DNA of 64,000 nt from Haliotis asinina (taxonomy: Eukaryota > Mollusca > Gastropoda > Lepetellida > Haliotidae), in the NCBI RefSeq assembly GCF_037392515.1, contig NC_090281.1, positions 51,996,753 to 52,060,752 of the forward strand. Reading direction: 5' to 3'. Shown piece after piece: positions 33,571-46,030 of the stretch. A model generated the notes under the pieces. The model ran no database searches and had not been told where the DNA came from. It saw only the letters and a program-made list of their open reading frames with translations. The translations under genes were made by a program, and so were the position numbers. The stretch's first letter is position 1, and each line of letters starts with the position of its first letter.

Positions 33571-34263
33571 AGCGTCAAGTAGTTACAATTATATCTGGAG
33601 TTTCATTTACACTGTAACAACTTAAACCACACCTTGCATTTGGTTGTTGTAGGTTTTCTAATAGCAAAGGTTACTATTGATCCAAATTTTGTTATTTGAA
33701 TCGTTTGTTCGAATAATTGTTTCCCCACATGGATCAACCGTTTGCGTACCTGAACATCAGCGACATATTTAAGTCAGGGAATCCAGTTGACCGCCAGTGT
33801 CGCATGCCACAACCTGGGGCCAAAGGTGGGAGAGGTCAACGAATATAACATAGGATTAAGGTCAATGTGTTAAGATGGCCTTACAACTTCACGCAGTATA
33901 AATAACTGACCAATGAGGCTGTCTCTCGTTGTTTGTCACGCGAACCAGACGTGGATGGAGAATGTCTGAAAAAAATGGTCGTTTACTTGATTTCTACATT
34001 GAGATTAATGGGAAAACTAACTAAATGGCAATGATTCTGGGACATGTATTCACAAGATATCCAAGAATAGAGCTGTACAAGATAACGCGGCAATAAGGTT
34101 AAGGTACTTTTACTCGATGTCAGTTTAGGATCCACCTTGAAACATGGAATATCCATAAAAGTATCTTGCCTATATTGTTCATAATGAAAATCATGCAGAT
34201 AAGTAGTTGATCGGTAATAAACATTTAATTGCCTTATTTATTTCCATTTATAATGGTTCACCT

Positions 34264-34388
34264 CCAGTAATGCCAAGTGATAACTACAATAATACCAAAG
34301 TGATAACTACAATAATACCAAAGTGATAACAATACCAAAGCGATAACTACAATAATACCAAAGTGATACCTCCAGTAATACCAAAGTT
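34264..34388 (+). repeat. About 23-bp minisatellite, 5-6 copies
   Basis: Units of TAATACCAAAGTGATAACTA plus CAA, some shortened. It runs directly into the truncated SINE at 34383. 33571-34263 shows no gene. Confidence 0.88.
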
Positions 34389-34504
34389 CGATTCCCCACA
34401 TTGGTACAATGTGTTAAGCCCATTTCTGGTGTCCCTCGTCGTGACATTGCTGAAATATTGCTAAAAGCGGCTTAAAACCAAACAAAATCACTCACTCACT
34501 CACT
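34383..34504 (+). repeat. tRNA-derived SINE (family A), 5'-truncated at the B box
   Basis: It begins at GTTCGATTCCCCACATTGG and continues through GTACAATGTGTTAAGCCC and GAAATATTGCTAAAAGCGG to (CACT)n. Confidence 0.85.
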
Positions 34505-35370
34505 GAGAGCCACGCACTGTACCTCTTATAAGAAGGTTGCTTATTCCGGCTCGGGATTCACTCGAAGATGCAAAAATCTTCGGAGATGTGCGAAGATACC
34601 TGTGTCGTCATGTTTTGTGCTATTCGTTTAAGTGCTTACACTCACCTTGATAGCTCAGATAGAATAATGATCTATCTCAACAGAATATAAGTTACATCTG
34701 ATGTATACTAAATGCATTGGGTATGAATAATCGGTTATTTGTTTGCAGGATACATTTCAAGCAAAGTGCGAAAGTTTCAACCAAATCTCCGATACCTTAG
34801 AAAAATCAGCACGGCTGCCCTCTATCTTTACTCAGTGTACTTTTACCATTTATCGATTTTTTAAAAGAACTTGGTGTCTTACATGCTGGAGAGGAGAATT
34901 ATGAATATTCCACCCCAATGTGAGACAGGAACACCCCTTCAGCACAGAGACTCCACATCTCTCACAATGTTGTGAAAGTTAGGGAAGGACCTCTAGCATT
35001 ACGCTTAGCTTATGCAACGCATCACTTAAGACAAGAACAGATTCACGAGAGTATGATAATGCCGTTCTAGCAGTAATGTTGAGTGTTCTTAGGGTGTGCG
35101 CACAGAAATTCAGTGTTTAGTTTGAAATCTGCATTTGAAGACGTACTGATTGACACGTTATTTACTGAAACAGACAATGGGAAACCTGCGTGGACGGCTG
35201 ACATGAGGCTTTTTTTGTAGTTGTTAATTCCTCTCAAATGTTACTCCTCCTTGGCCTAGAATGGTGAATATGCAGAAGATTGATGATGTTAGATACCTAC
35301 CAGGTGAAAAAATACTGAAAGTTCAAAGGTATCGTGTGATATAATTCAAAATCACCTCAACTTGAAGACA

Positions 35371-35371
35371 C

Positions 35372-35465
<94 letters not shown>

Positions 35466-35544
35466 TTAGGTGTTTGTCTATCCATGTGTCTATCTGTATG
35501 TGTGTCTACCTATCTATCCGTGTGTCTGTTCGTTTGTCTGTGTT

Positions 35545-35579
<35 letters not shown>

Positions 35580-35580
35580 G
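35371..35580 (+). repeat. (CTAT)n microsatellite cluster
   Basis: About 23 near-perfect CTAT/ATCT units (35371-35466), variant CTATCTGTATG sequence, then a second run at 35546-35578. 34505-35370 and 35581-36311 hold no recognised gene. Confidence 0.97.
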
Positions 35581-36311
35581 TGTGTCTGACTAGCTATATG
35601 CGTGTCTGTGTACATCTACAGATCTATCAATCTAATACACATCGATCTCACTCATTACTTACCCACATTACCTTTGAAATTCATTTGGAGACTGCTAAAT
35701 TCCATTTAAAATCACATGTTTAAGAAATATCTATTGATCACAAAAATGTAAAGGTATTTTGTTACCATGGAGATGTAGAATGTAAAGACACTGTGCTGTG
35801 TGACACTGTGTCAGCGAGTTGTCACTCACGGGGACACTGAAAAACGCGTGTTAATTTCACCACTTGGGGGTTAACTTCACAGTTAGAGTGACGTGCCGTT
35901 TCTAATGCTGCTAATGACCCTCGCTGATTAACACGCCGTGTGAGTGTGTATAGGTGTTAATGCCTTTCACAGGTCAGCGTAACTGTCAGGTACAATGATT
36001 CATTTAACAAAGGTCATGAAAGAGTTGAGTGAATTTTGAAAATAATAATGAAACAGGTACATCAAATGACTGTCCAGTGTAACATAGACTCCATGGGCAA
36101 GCCAAAGTCAACACTTCGCAGTTGATTGTGTCATATTTATGCTTTTCAGTTAAACGTTGACGATATTGCAACTAAAGTATATACATCATTCTATCTTTTA
36201 ATATATTGTTTGTTTTTAAACATTGAAAATTAAACCAATCACATGATATATAAGTGTAGCTTGTGTACCTAGAACATCATATCTTTGAGAATAGGGAAAT
36301 AGGTTCCTAAG

Positions 36312-36557
36312 AGTGAGTGAGCAATATTACAGCTATATGGCGGCGGTCTGTAAATAATCGAGTCTGGACCAGACAATTCAGTGATCAACAACATGAGCAT
36401 CGATCTGCGCAATTGGGAATCGATGACATGTGTCAACCAAGTCAGCGAGCCTGACCACCCGATCCCGTTAGTCGCCTCTTACGACAAGCTGAGTCTCCTT
36501 TTATGGCAAGCATGGGTTGTTGAAGGCCTATTCTACCCCGGGACCTTCACGGGTCAG
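36312..36557 (-). repeat. SINE family B, near full length
   Basis: GAGTGAGTGAGCAATATTAC, GGCGGCGGTCTGTAAATAAT, CACCCGATCCCGTTAGTCGC, ending CGGGACCTTCACGGGTC. It abuts the palindrome at 36578. Confidence 0.9.
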
Positions 36558-36577
36558 ATTCCTAAGACGCATGTAGA

Positions 36578-36755
36578 AGTTGTTATTCAGGAATAAGACT
36601 AAATGTCATGTATGTCAACTTCTTCTATATTGTTTACACGTTTCTGGGTTTTTCCTTGACGAACGGGCAAGGAATAGCCCAGAAACGCTGGGTAAATAAT
36701 AAAAAGAAGAAGTTGACATCCATAACATTTAGTCTTATTCCCAATAACGAAATAG
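36578..36755. repeat. Large imperfect palindrome, arms about 80 bp
   Basis: Left arm 36578-36660 and right arm 36661-36755 pair through GTTATT..GGAATAAGACTAAATG, GATGTCAACTTCTTCT, TTTAC..CGTTTCTGGG and TTCCTTG. The loop is only a few nt. An open frame through it (36608-36880) is not believed. Confidence 0.85.
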
Positions 36756-37740
36756 GATTAATTTTCCGACACAAATTTACATTTAAAACCCGGGATGACG
36801 TGACTGCAGCTGCTTATACCCCGTTCTCCATTAAAAGAACAATTCTTAATTTTATACAAAAAAGTTTGAGTTGTCAGTAACAGTCAGAGGATAGGTACAC
36901 TTGAACCCCTCGGTGTATGTCTGACTACTTGTTACAAAGACTTTCTTCATCTTCAGACGCCTGTATCTGTGGTAATCTAGACTTGCATGGGTTATATTGC
37001 GTATATTTGTTCAGGGTCTACGTGACAGATTAGTTAAACGCTAATGACACCTGTTTCTAGTTAACACTTATACGACCTTCACGAAACGACTGAAGTGCCC
37101 AGGGAAATACCGGGTGAAGAAATTGGCTTGTACTCCATGTGGGCGCACATCCACCTACATTCATGTGTGGTGTTAAACGTTGTCGGGACTACACAGTGGC
37201 CAGGACACTTTCTACATCCTACTTGCACGGCGCTATAAGCCAGTAACACATTTTCCTTGATGTAGGTTTGTCTTGCATACATGTTATGCATACTGAGTGT
37301 ACATATTCACATACACCATGAATAGGACGAGGACAGATATTTCATGAATATGAATGTTCCTTTATCCTTTTACGCACCGAAAACAACGATCACTAGCAGA
37401 ATTGTAGTCAGTCGCCACTCAGGAACAATAACTCCGCACTTATCACCCTGCTATCAGAATTCTTGATGACGTCAGGAGACATCTGACAAACTGTTTCAGA
37501 CGTGTACACGCCGAGGCGTTATACATATTTTTGACGCAACAGCGTTGTGTGGAATCTGCGACACTGACACTTGTTGGTCAATAGTGTGTTTATCACAGAT
37601 TATATATCCCCAAATTATTACACATCATACAACATTTCCGCATGTACATGTAGCTGTGTATCAATTTTATTTTCAATTTTGAGTCGGTCTACTTTACAAA
37701 TGTATATAATAGTAAGTTTATACTGCATTACGTATGTATA

Positions 37741-37864
37741 CAAGGGCTCCTTTCACGAAACAACCTTTACTAAGGTTAACCTTATCTCCCATCCTTTAAC
37801 AATGCCCTAAGGTTACCTTAGCGACTTACGATCACCTTAGTACTTTGTGAAAGGGGCTCCTTAC
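37741..37864. mobile_element. MITE-like element with imperfect inverted ends
   Basis: The left end AAGGGCTCCTTTCACGAA is mirrored by TTTGTGAAAGGGGCTCCTT at the right. Inner TTACTAAGGTTAAC and ACCTTAGTA blocks also pair. About 120 bp, no coding. Confidence 0.7.
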
Positions 37865-37876
37865 CCACTTAAGTGT

Positions 37877-37967
37877 TGGATTTAACACAGCTTTCAACAG
37901 GTTTCAAGGATTTAACACAGTTTTCAAAAGTTTTCAAGGATTTAACACAGTTTTCAACGGTTTTCAA
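37877..37967 (+). repeat. 30-bp tandem repeat, 3 copies
   Basis: Three copies of GGATTTAACACAGTTTTCAA followed by a variable 10 nt. Confidence 0.85.
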
Positions 37968-38159
37968 GTTATGCCACGTCTTGTCAACTGAAGGAAGGAA
38001 CGCCTCCAACAGTCAACACTGTAGCGAATGTACAAGGGTATGGAACTAAACAAACCATGAAATATAGTATTACATAATCAGAACGAAGCCATAGTCACAG
38101 GTCTCGTGGTTCCCACGGGAGGAACCTCTGTACAGCTAATTGCGGTGTCATAAACCTCT

Positions 38160-38288
38160 TGTAAGTGAGTGCACTGCGGGATTTACGCCACCTTCAGCTA
38201 TACTACATTTTTTGCATCAAAGTAGGAAATCGGACGTGGGTATTCGATATTAAGACTGAACGCTTTAACTGCTAGGCCACTCATCGTT
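38160..38288 (-). repeat. tRNA-derived SINE (family A), decayed
   Basis: GTGAGTGCACTGCGGGATTT, CGGACGTGGGTATTCGATAT, and GAACGCTTTAACTGCTAGGC at the head. Confidence 0.65.
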
Positions 38289-39340
38289 CGGCGTCGGAGA
38301 GCTGCTACAGGTCGTGTTTGTTCATGCATCACATCCACAGATCGAGATATTTTCCGCTGGCACGTGATATTGTTTTCGTGATAAACAGAATAAGGAAAAA
38401 GAAGTTATAAACGGGATCCTTTTTTAAATTCAAGACTGCTGACGTGTTATTCAGAGATGAATATGTGACTAAGCAACATTTTGCTTAGAAAGCCAAGGTG
38501 TTGTCTTTATCCCCCGTTCTGCTCTTTCTAAAAGATTTAAAAAGAACCCGTTTATATACTTAAAAGATCCATGTAAATATTGTACAGCGTGTTCAAAGGC
38601 ACATGTGCATTACTTGTGTATGTGCTTGTAACAATATTAGCTCTGCACAACTTACTGAATCGAAATTGTAAATAAAATCACATTTGGTCTCTTCTAAATA
38701 TACATTGTGAGCCCAAATACAATCCCCAAAGAATCTCTTGCTTGCGACTGTTACAGAGGAATTTCCACCATCTAATGATATTTATGTCATTTCGTGAAAC
38801 CTGTCGATCGTCTCATTAGAAAGCTGTACAGGGAGAACGAGAGACGTGGTTCTGACCACTGGCTATGTCGGAATCAGTTTGTGCTGCGGGAAGCACTTGA
38901 CCAGAGGGCTGTGCGTTCATTAAGAATAACCAGTTATTTCATTGAACACATTCCTGGAAATTTGCACGAAAAGGACCTTTGATAACAATACTGTTTGGCG
39001 TCTTTTATTAACAATTGCATTAAACGTTTTCATGACGCGAAATCATATTTATTATGCCATGCCATTCTGTTGCTTCATAAACTGTCTCGAGATTAGGAGA
39101 AAGCTGTGCGTTAATCTTCCGGTGTCTGGCGACGATGTGACGGCTAATCATCACCATGCAGTTACCGGAAACAAGTTAAACAGTTCGTGGTATTTCCTTC
39201 ACAAACCACACAGATTATATCGTTATTAGTCTTCGGAAAGACGTAAACAGGTTTCAAGTGTCAATGACATTCACAAGTTTTTGTGAGCATTTTTGCTTTC
39301 AGTACAAGTTGTCTAGTTCACACACGTATGCTATATATTC

Positions 39341-39460
39341 CATGGGCGGTAGGTAGTCTAGTGGGTGAAACGTCCGCCCGTCATGCCAAAGACCCAGGTC
39401 GAATTTCCCTCATTTACAAAGTCCATTACTGCTGTCAACCTGGAATAAAAACGGCGTAGA
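39341..39460 (+). repeat. tRNA-derived SINE (family A), 3'-truncated
   Basis: GGCGGTAGGTAGTCTAGTGG, GTCATGCCAAAGACCC, and a damaged B box AGGTCGAATTTCCC. 38289-39340 and 39461-41636 show no convincing gene. Confidence 0.7.
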
Positions 39461-41636
39461 CCTTTGTTCTTGTATGTGAAGTTTCGGTTGGATTGTTCGT
39501 CCAAAGTACGTGTGAAAATTATACAACTGGTATCAGTAAATGAGTGGCTGAGGATTGCGTTGTATCTGTCTTTTATCTCCATATTCTGAAAATGATCAAA
39601 ATTATTATTCAATTTACTCTGTATTGTTTCAATATTTATCTACATGCACAGCGGAGCATCAGTTTTTCGTTCACCCCTGATCTCAGCTATCACTAGGCAT
39701 ACCAACGTAAAATAGGCGTATAAGATTAAAATAATTGTTAATTTACTTGCGTTTTTAGCAGGCGTCAGTACTTCCATTATTTGGATAATTTCGCCGGAGT
39801 CAACGAAATGACTTGTTTCTTAGGCCATTCAATTAGAGGTTTCCTCTCCATTGTAAACTGAAATAATTTTTAATACTCATTTACTCATTGTCATGGAATA
39901 ACACATGTTTTAATAGCGCAATCGTAGAAGTTAAAATTGTGAACCATACACACACCTAATATGGATAATGCACATAAAAAATCTGAATGTGATCATTACC
40001 AACAATGGGTGTCGTCTGTGATCACAGATTAAGACAACATTTCATTCAAATATTATTTCAGGAAGATTAAAATAGAACAACGTTTAATTGCCTTTTCTGT
40101 CTCAAAACACCTTCTCTCCCAACAAAATTATCTGCTGCAGTGTTTTAATTTATTTGAATAAAATTTGTGATCCAATATACATTCTACGTTCATTGTTGAC
40201 TCAACGTGCCGATGGGGACCTTTATCCTGTGACATGATGCTCACCGCTGTGAGAGATCTAGGCTGGGCCTAAGGAAATATTTGCATAGATATTAGAAAGA
40301 TGTGCAAGAGTGAAGATGCCCATCTTCCCGTTGATGGGGCTCTCTAACTTCCGGTCATGCGTAAACTTCAGATTGAAGTTCGTTAAAATTGTCGTTAAAT
40401 AAATTCAACATTTTCACCATCGCCTTTAGTGAAGGGCTTACAATATTAGCTTAACTGAACAGAACAGCTAATCTGATGTTCCGGCATGCTCACGGTCAAG
40501 GGTAAATGTCATTTTTTTAAACACTGGGATGAACTTGGAATTGTGAGTGGTGAATGGCGACGGCAACAACACAACGAGCTACAGATTCCCGACAGGTGTG
40601 TGCACGGCGGTGCTCCTCTTTCCCCAGTCTTATTTAAATATGTTTTTTCACCTTTCAGGGAGTCTGTCGAAAACACTCCCCCAAAGCCCAATAGCTGGAG
40701 AATTCGCCAAAACTGGACCAGGAAAGACGTAAAGCAAAACTTACCTAAAGCAGCAATGTTGGCAAAAAAAGCAAGTCTACAACAGAAAAAAACGTTAAGT
40801 ACTTATGCACTGCCTGAGTCACAAACAGAACCAAACAGTCATTGGCTGTGAGGTCGTTGTTTGATAAATCATCAAATTCTAACCCTTGTTACAAGTTGTT
40901 CTAAGTTTATTTAGGATTTCCAAAGAATTAGTTTGGTGCCAGCAGACTTTGGACATTTAAATGACGTGCATGATGCGACCAATGAACCCCAGCTAATCCA
41001 GATTGTACCATTTTAGAGAATTTATCCTGATGACAAACGTCTAGATTAACGAATCACGTATACCATGTCAGAGTTGTTACGCATCGATTAATAACAGTCA
41101 TCCCTGCGCCAGATGTCCGAATAACAAGATTTCTTGACAAAAGGGGTTTAATTTCTTCTTTCGTGTCCATACTTCATTTATGTTCACCTTGCTTTGTATG
41201 GACGTTTCATCGTGACTGGAACGATTTGGAAGATCTTCAGTTACAAAGCAATTCGGACACTGATAAAACATTATGGCAACATTTATACCGATTTCACAGA
41301 GAACCAGGTTTTTGTTAATATTTTGTAAACACCAAATAACTAGTACGGTGATTAGTTCATGCTAGCAGTGCCCAAAATGCGCTCAGCGATCAATATTTGG
41401 CGACTTTGGCAAGGTTAGTGTGTTCTGAATTTGATAATTGAAAAATGATAAATATTCCATCTCGACACACTGTGCTTTGTTTAATATTTGCTTGAACTGC
41501 CTGTATGGGAGGACCATTTAAAAAAATATGAAGGATGGCTTAAATACCACTAACCAATTCCTGCATGTCACGATACATGATGACTTGTCAAACATATTCT
41601 GCTAAGATCAGTAATATCAGGCAATGGTAATCTGAA

Positions 41637-41925
41637 ATAATAATAATAATAATAATAATATTTTATTACCCTGAAGGGAATTTGTTTTACATGTAACGGA
41701 CAGAGCAACACAATGAAACACACATGATACTCAAACACAAAAAAATAAAATATTATGACAAGATATACATTAAAAGGTTCCAGATATCTGGCACTGATAG
41801 GAAGCTAAAAGTTAGTCTTTAGAGTCATTTATACGGCTATACTGACAGGGATAAAAGAACATTTTGCACGTTTAGCTTTTAGTGTTGGCACTTGATATCT
41901 GCGACCTGATGGCAGAGGGACATAT
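41637..41925 (-). pseudogene. LINE 3' end with (ATT)n tail
   Basis: The minus strand reads LPSGRRYQVPTLKAKRAK, then CSFIPVSIAV and a stop near 41838. This is the end motif PSGRR..VP....R...SFIP of certain non-LTR retrotransposon proteins. About 180 nt follow, then the tail AATAAAATATTATTATTATT at 41637-41665. It is severely 5'-truncated. Family assignment is by motif memory. Confidence 0.6.
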
Positions 41926-42488
41926 CAATTCATTAGAATTTCAGTTTTGCCGTAGTGAATGTGACATCAATTATAAGAATCATTTTCTATACAATTGTCA
42001 GATGTTGTTATTTCCCCTCTTAGGTCCGGTATTGTCAATGATTGCTGTCTGTTTGTAATTGTTCGGATCAATGAGATCTGGCTGGTGAACATATCACACC
42101 TATGTGTAAGATACAGAAAAACCCACATACAAGCCCACAAACCAACACCTCTGCCACATGATGGTGAAAAAACAAAATATTTTAACGATCAAATTCAAGG
42201 ATCTGGTTGTTTGCAAGAGAACATTGATGGCGAGCCTGGACTGACCCAACACATTGGCGTCTGTCCTCAAAACATGGCCACGTTGACGGTCGCATCCTCA
42301 TTAATGAACTGCGCACATGCGGGCGCTACTGAAACCTTAGTGTGATTTCCAGTCGGTTTGGATGTTATAAATGTTTTTATAAATGTTTTATGCATACAAT
42401 ATTTATTTGTTTTCGAACAGGTAATTACAAGTTCTATAAGCTTATTGTACAAAACATTTTTGAGAAATCAAATGAATATTTTGGTTCC

Positions 42489-42545
42489 TGAAAACGGTGT
42501 AATAATCTGCACCGAAACGTCGCCATTGTCAAAATAAAGAAATTG
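42489..42545 (+). other. Hairpin followed by AATAAA: possible retroelement 3' end
   Basis: CCTGAAAA, the stem CGGTG (42495-42499)/CACCG (42510-42514), AAACGTCGCC, then AATAAA at 42533. The shape resembles conserved 3' ends of some invertebrate retroelements. No reverse transcriptase was found upstream. Confidence 0.4.
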
Positions 42546-43980
42546 ATCATCCATAAAGTGTTGTCATTTCGATTATTTTGCAGTTTTTGCTATGTCATTT
42601 CTCTCAGTTTTCAATCAGCCAGGTTAATAATATGTTGTAAACACAACAAACAAACAAACAACAACAACAAAAAAAAACAACATGAAAACGATGGGATACT
42701 TTTCTCCCTTTCGCTAAATCATTTAATACAATAGACATTGAATATAATGTTGTACATTACTGAACGTGATATAAGCACATTTATAGTTGACATGGATAAC
42801 CGTTTGTTATCTTCTTGTCATATTTGGAACTTGGATTGTAAGTGTATTCGGTCGTTGCAACCTTTTCAAATCCGCAAATCACATTGTGAACAAATAAGAG
42901 CATTTCTTATCGCCAACCACAAACCAAGCACACGGAGGTGAGGTATTTGTCGCTAAGAATAAACACTTACTGAGTTGTTTGACTATTTTAATTGACATGC
43001 AAGGAGTTTGAACGATACCTGGTGGATCGCTCAACACGGATGTCCCCAGCCTGTGCCGGATGAGTCACACCTGTGTTTATAACACGAATTACAGGTAAAT
43101 GCTATACCTAATGCAGGAGATATGTTAAAGTATGTAAACACTGCATGTAGCACGTAATCACAGTTCAAAGACTACACGGAAATACAATTTCAAAATAATC
43201 GAAGGCAATGAGTTTCACAAATCCGGAGCTAAGTAGAAAACCTCCATTACAGACCTGTACCAAAGAATGAGCATTCAATCACATTTTAATACTTAGAACA
43301 CACGTGCCGTTTCAAACGAGGAGAGTTGTTAACTGTCGCCTGCAACGCTGATTTAGTAAATAGAATTGATCCCACACAATACCCTTGACCTCTACTGTCT
43401 ATTTTCTTATCGAATTTCAGTATTTGCATTACCTTGAGAAGTCAGTGATGGGCCCGTTAAGCTTTTTAACACAATCTTGTGTCAAAAAAAACATGTCTGA
43501 TACTGGTTAGCCGCAACTGCACTTCACTATGTGAGCCACCGTCACTGGGCACCTGTGGATCTGACGGTGTGTAGTGCTTACGTTCAAATAACGATAAGAA
43601 GAAACACACATCAGGAAATCTCGTTGTGACTTTCAAACATACCTCCTTACATCTTAGCTTTTCTTTGTAATCTTATAAGTAAAATATTTGGCATTTGTCT
43701 TGGGTTTGTCTGGAAATGGGGAATTTGATGTAAAACGTTTTCGGGCAAGTTGTTTTCTGTGGGCTTTAACGACATCACTCGTGGTATTGTTCACGGAGTG
43801 GAAACACTACCATGTGACTTTAGTCGGGTCACTTTGAGTCATTTTGTCATTGAAATAGTTTCCTTTGTTAGATAACATCTGAATGTTTTATTTCCTGATC
43901 AAAGCAGTTACTGAACTGTATTGATACACAAGGAAATAGCTGCATGATGAATCATGCAGTAGGCATCAAATGAAGAATGT

Positions 43981-44832
43981 TACACCCATACTGAACTGGA
44001 ATGTTCTATGCCCTCTATACAGAGGGTTGTGCCCATACTGAACTGGAATGATCTATGCCCTCTATACAGAGGGTTGTGCCCATACTGAACTGGAATGTTC
44101 TATGCCCTCTATGCAGAGGGTTGTGCCCATACTGAACTGGAATATGCCATGCTCTCTATGCAGAGGGTTGTGCCCATACTGAACTGGAATGTTCCATACC
44201 CTCTATGCAGAGGGTTGTGCCCATACTGAACTGGAATATTCCATGCTCTCTATGCAGAGGGTTGTGCCAATACTGAACAGGAATGTTCTATGCCCTCTAT
44301 GCAGAGGGTTGTGCCCATACTGAACTGGAATATTTCATGCCCTCTATGCAGAGGGTTGTGCCCATACTGAACTGGAATGTTCCATGCCCTCTATGCTGCG
44401 AGTTGTGCCCATACTGAACTGGAATGTTCCATGCTCTCTATGCTGAGGGTTGTGCCCATACTGAACTGGAATGATCTATGCCCTCTATACAGAGGCTTGT
44501 GCCCATACTGAACTGGAATGTTCTATGCCCTCTATGCAGAGGGTTGTGCCCATACTGAACTGGAATGTTCCATGCTCTCTATGCTGAGGGTTGTGCCCAT
44601 ACTGAACTGGAATGTTCCATGCTCTCTATGCTGAGGGTTGTGCCCATACTGAACTGGAATGTTCTATGCCCTCTATACAGAGGGTTGTGCCCATACTGAA
44701 CTGGAATGTTCTATGCCCTCTATACAGAGGGTTGTGCCCATACTGAACTGGAATGTTCCATGCCCTCTATGCAGAGGGTTGTGCCCATACTGAACTGGAA
44801 TGATCTATGCCCTCTATGCAGAGGGTTGTGTT
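43981..44832 (+). repeat. 47-bp minisatellite, about 18 copies, each with a hairpin
   Basis: Unit CCCATACTGAACTGGAATGT, TCTATG, CCCTCTATGCAGAGGG and TTGTG, tandem with light divergence (TACAG/TGCAG/TGCTG variants). Each unit contains the inverted repeat CCCTCT-nnnn-AGAGGG. 42546-43980 holds no recognised gene. Confidence 0.97.
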
Positions 44833-45553
44833 GGGTCCACAAACATACGTACACTATTTTACGTGAACCTTTTACTGGGCACCCGAATGAAATATTAACA
44901 TAAATCGTGGTAGATAGATGTACCTTGATTTCAAGGGTGAAGATTTCAACTAAACTGACTTTTTAATTAAAATATATGAAATCAATTTGTATTAACCCAC
45001 GTGCACTAGTTTATTAAGCTGACATTACTGAATTATCTATTCCATCTCGTCCAGGACTACAAATTGGTTTCGTCTTTGACAAAACGTTTTTTTCAGAGGT
45101 AGCTAAAGCACATACTCGAAAGCCGCATTGTATCTTGAAGAACAGACTATGTCCTTTGAGCTCCTGGAACTTCAACGTTTACCTTCTACCATACAGGCGT
45201 TCGCCAGATCTTAGCCTTTTTATATATTTGTACCATCGCTTGCATTGGTCCATCTGTTTGTTAGTGGAGCAATGCTGTTGATATTTTCAGAATCCTCAAT
45301 TACTTTGAGTGAATTTCGACATTGGCGTCACTGAATTCCTTACACTGATCCATCACTATGTGTTATAGAACATATCTTCCCCTGGGTATATCCCATTTCT
45401 GACTCTCATCTGTCACTCAGAGTCATTGAACACATCTCTTTCCCTTGAATCATGTGGATGTTATCCAAATGTTGTTGTCTCTAGTCGTTGAAGGTTCGTT
45501 GCAGTCATAGGCCGTGCATATTACACAGCTACTCTTCATGTGCCCCAAACCTT

Positions 45554-46030
45554 TGTTCCCTGTTTCTTTATTACCCAGCGCTTGGTCCTCCTCATAAATC
45601 CAATGTTCCCAGTTTTCCTGTTGCACAGAGTCTCGTCGTCCTAATAAACCCTTGTTTCCCGTTTTCCTATTAGACATTGTCTCGTTGTCTGCATAAACTT
45701 GTTGTTCCCCGTTTTCAGATAACAGGGAGTCTCGTCGTCCTCATAAACCCTATGTTCCCAATTTTCCTATTACACAGATTTTCGTTGTCCTCATAAACCC
45801 TATGTTCCCAGTTTTCCTATTACATGGCGTCTCGTCGTCCTTATAAACGCGCTGTTCCCAATTTTCATGTTAGATAGTGTCTCGTCATCCTCATAAACCG
45901 GTTGTTCTCTGTTTTCCTATTAGACAGTGACACGTTGTCTGCGTAAACTTGATGTCCCTGTTTTCCAATTACACGTCGTCTCGTTGTCCTCATATACACG
46001 ATGTTCCAAGTTTTCCTATTACACGGCGTC
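45554..46030 (+). repeat. 50-bp minisatellite, about 9.5 copies
   Basis: Unit TGTTCCCAGTTTTCCTATTA, CACAGAGTCTCGTCGTCCTC and ATAAACCCTA, moderately diverged. It begins only 720 bp after the 47-bp array. 44833-45553 shows no gene. Confidence 0.93.

Noticed and set aside
36608..36880. 90-codon open frame
   Set aside because: Runs through the palindrome arms; no coding likeness.
40486..40851. 121-codon open frame on the plus strand
   Set aside because: No recognisable motif, no splice context and composition like flanking noncoding DNA.
41995..42345. 116-codon open frame
   Set aside because: No recognisable domain. It lies between a LINE tail and a possible retroelement end, so at best decayed repeat coding.
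42489..42520. Hammerhead ribozyme
   Set aside because: The core lacks the conserved G of CUGAUGA and cannot keep both the stem and the GAAA box.
43981..44832. CRISPR-like array
   Set aside because: Units are contiguous without unique spacers, and the host is an animal; it is a minisatellite.
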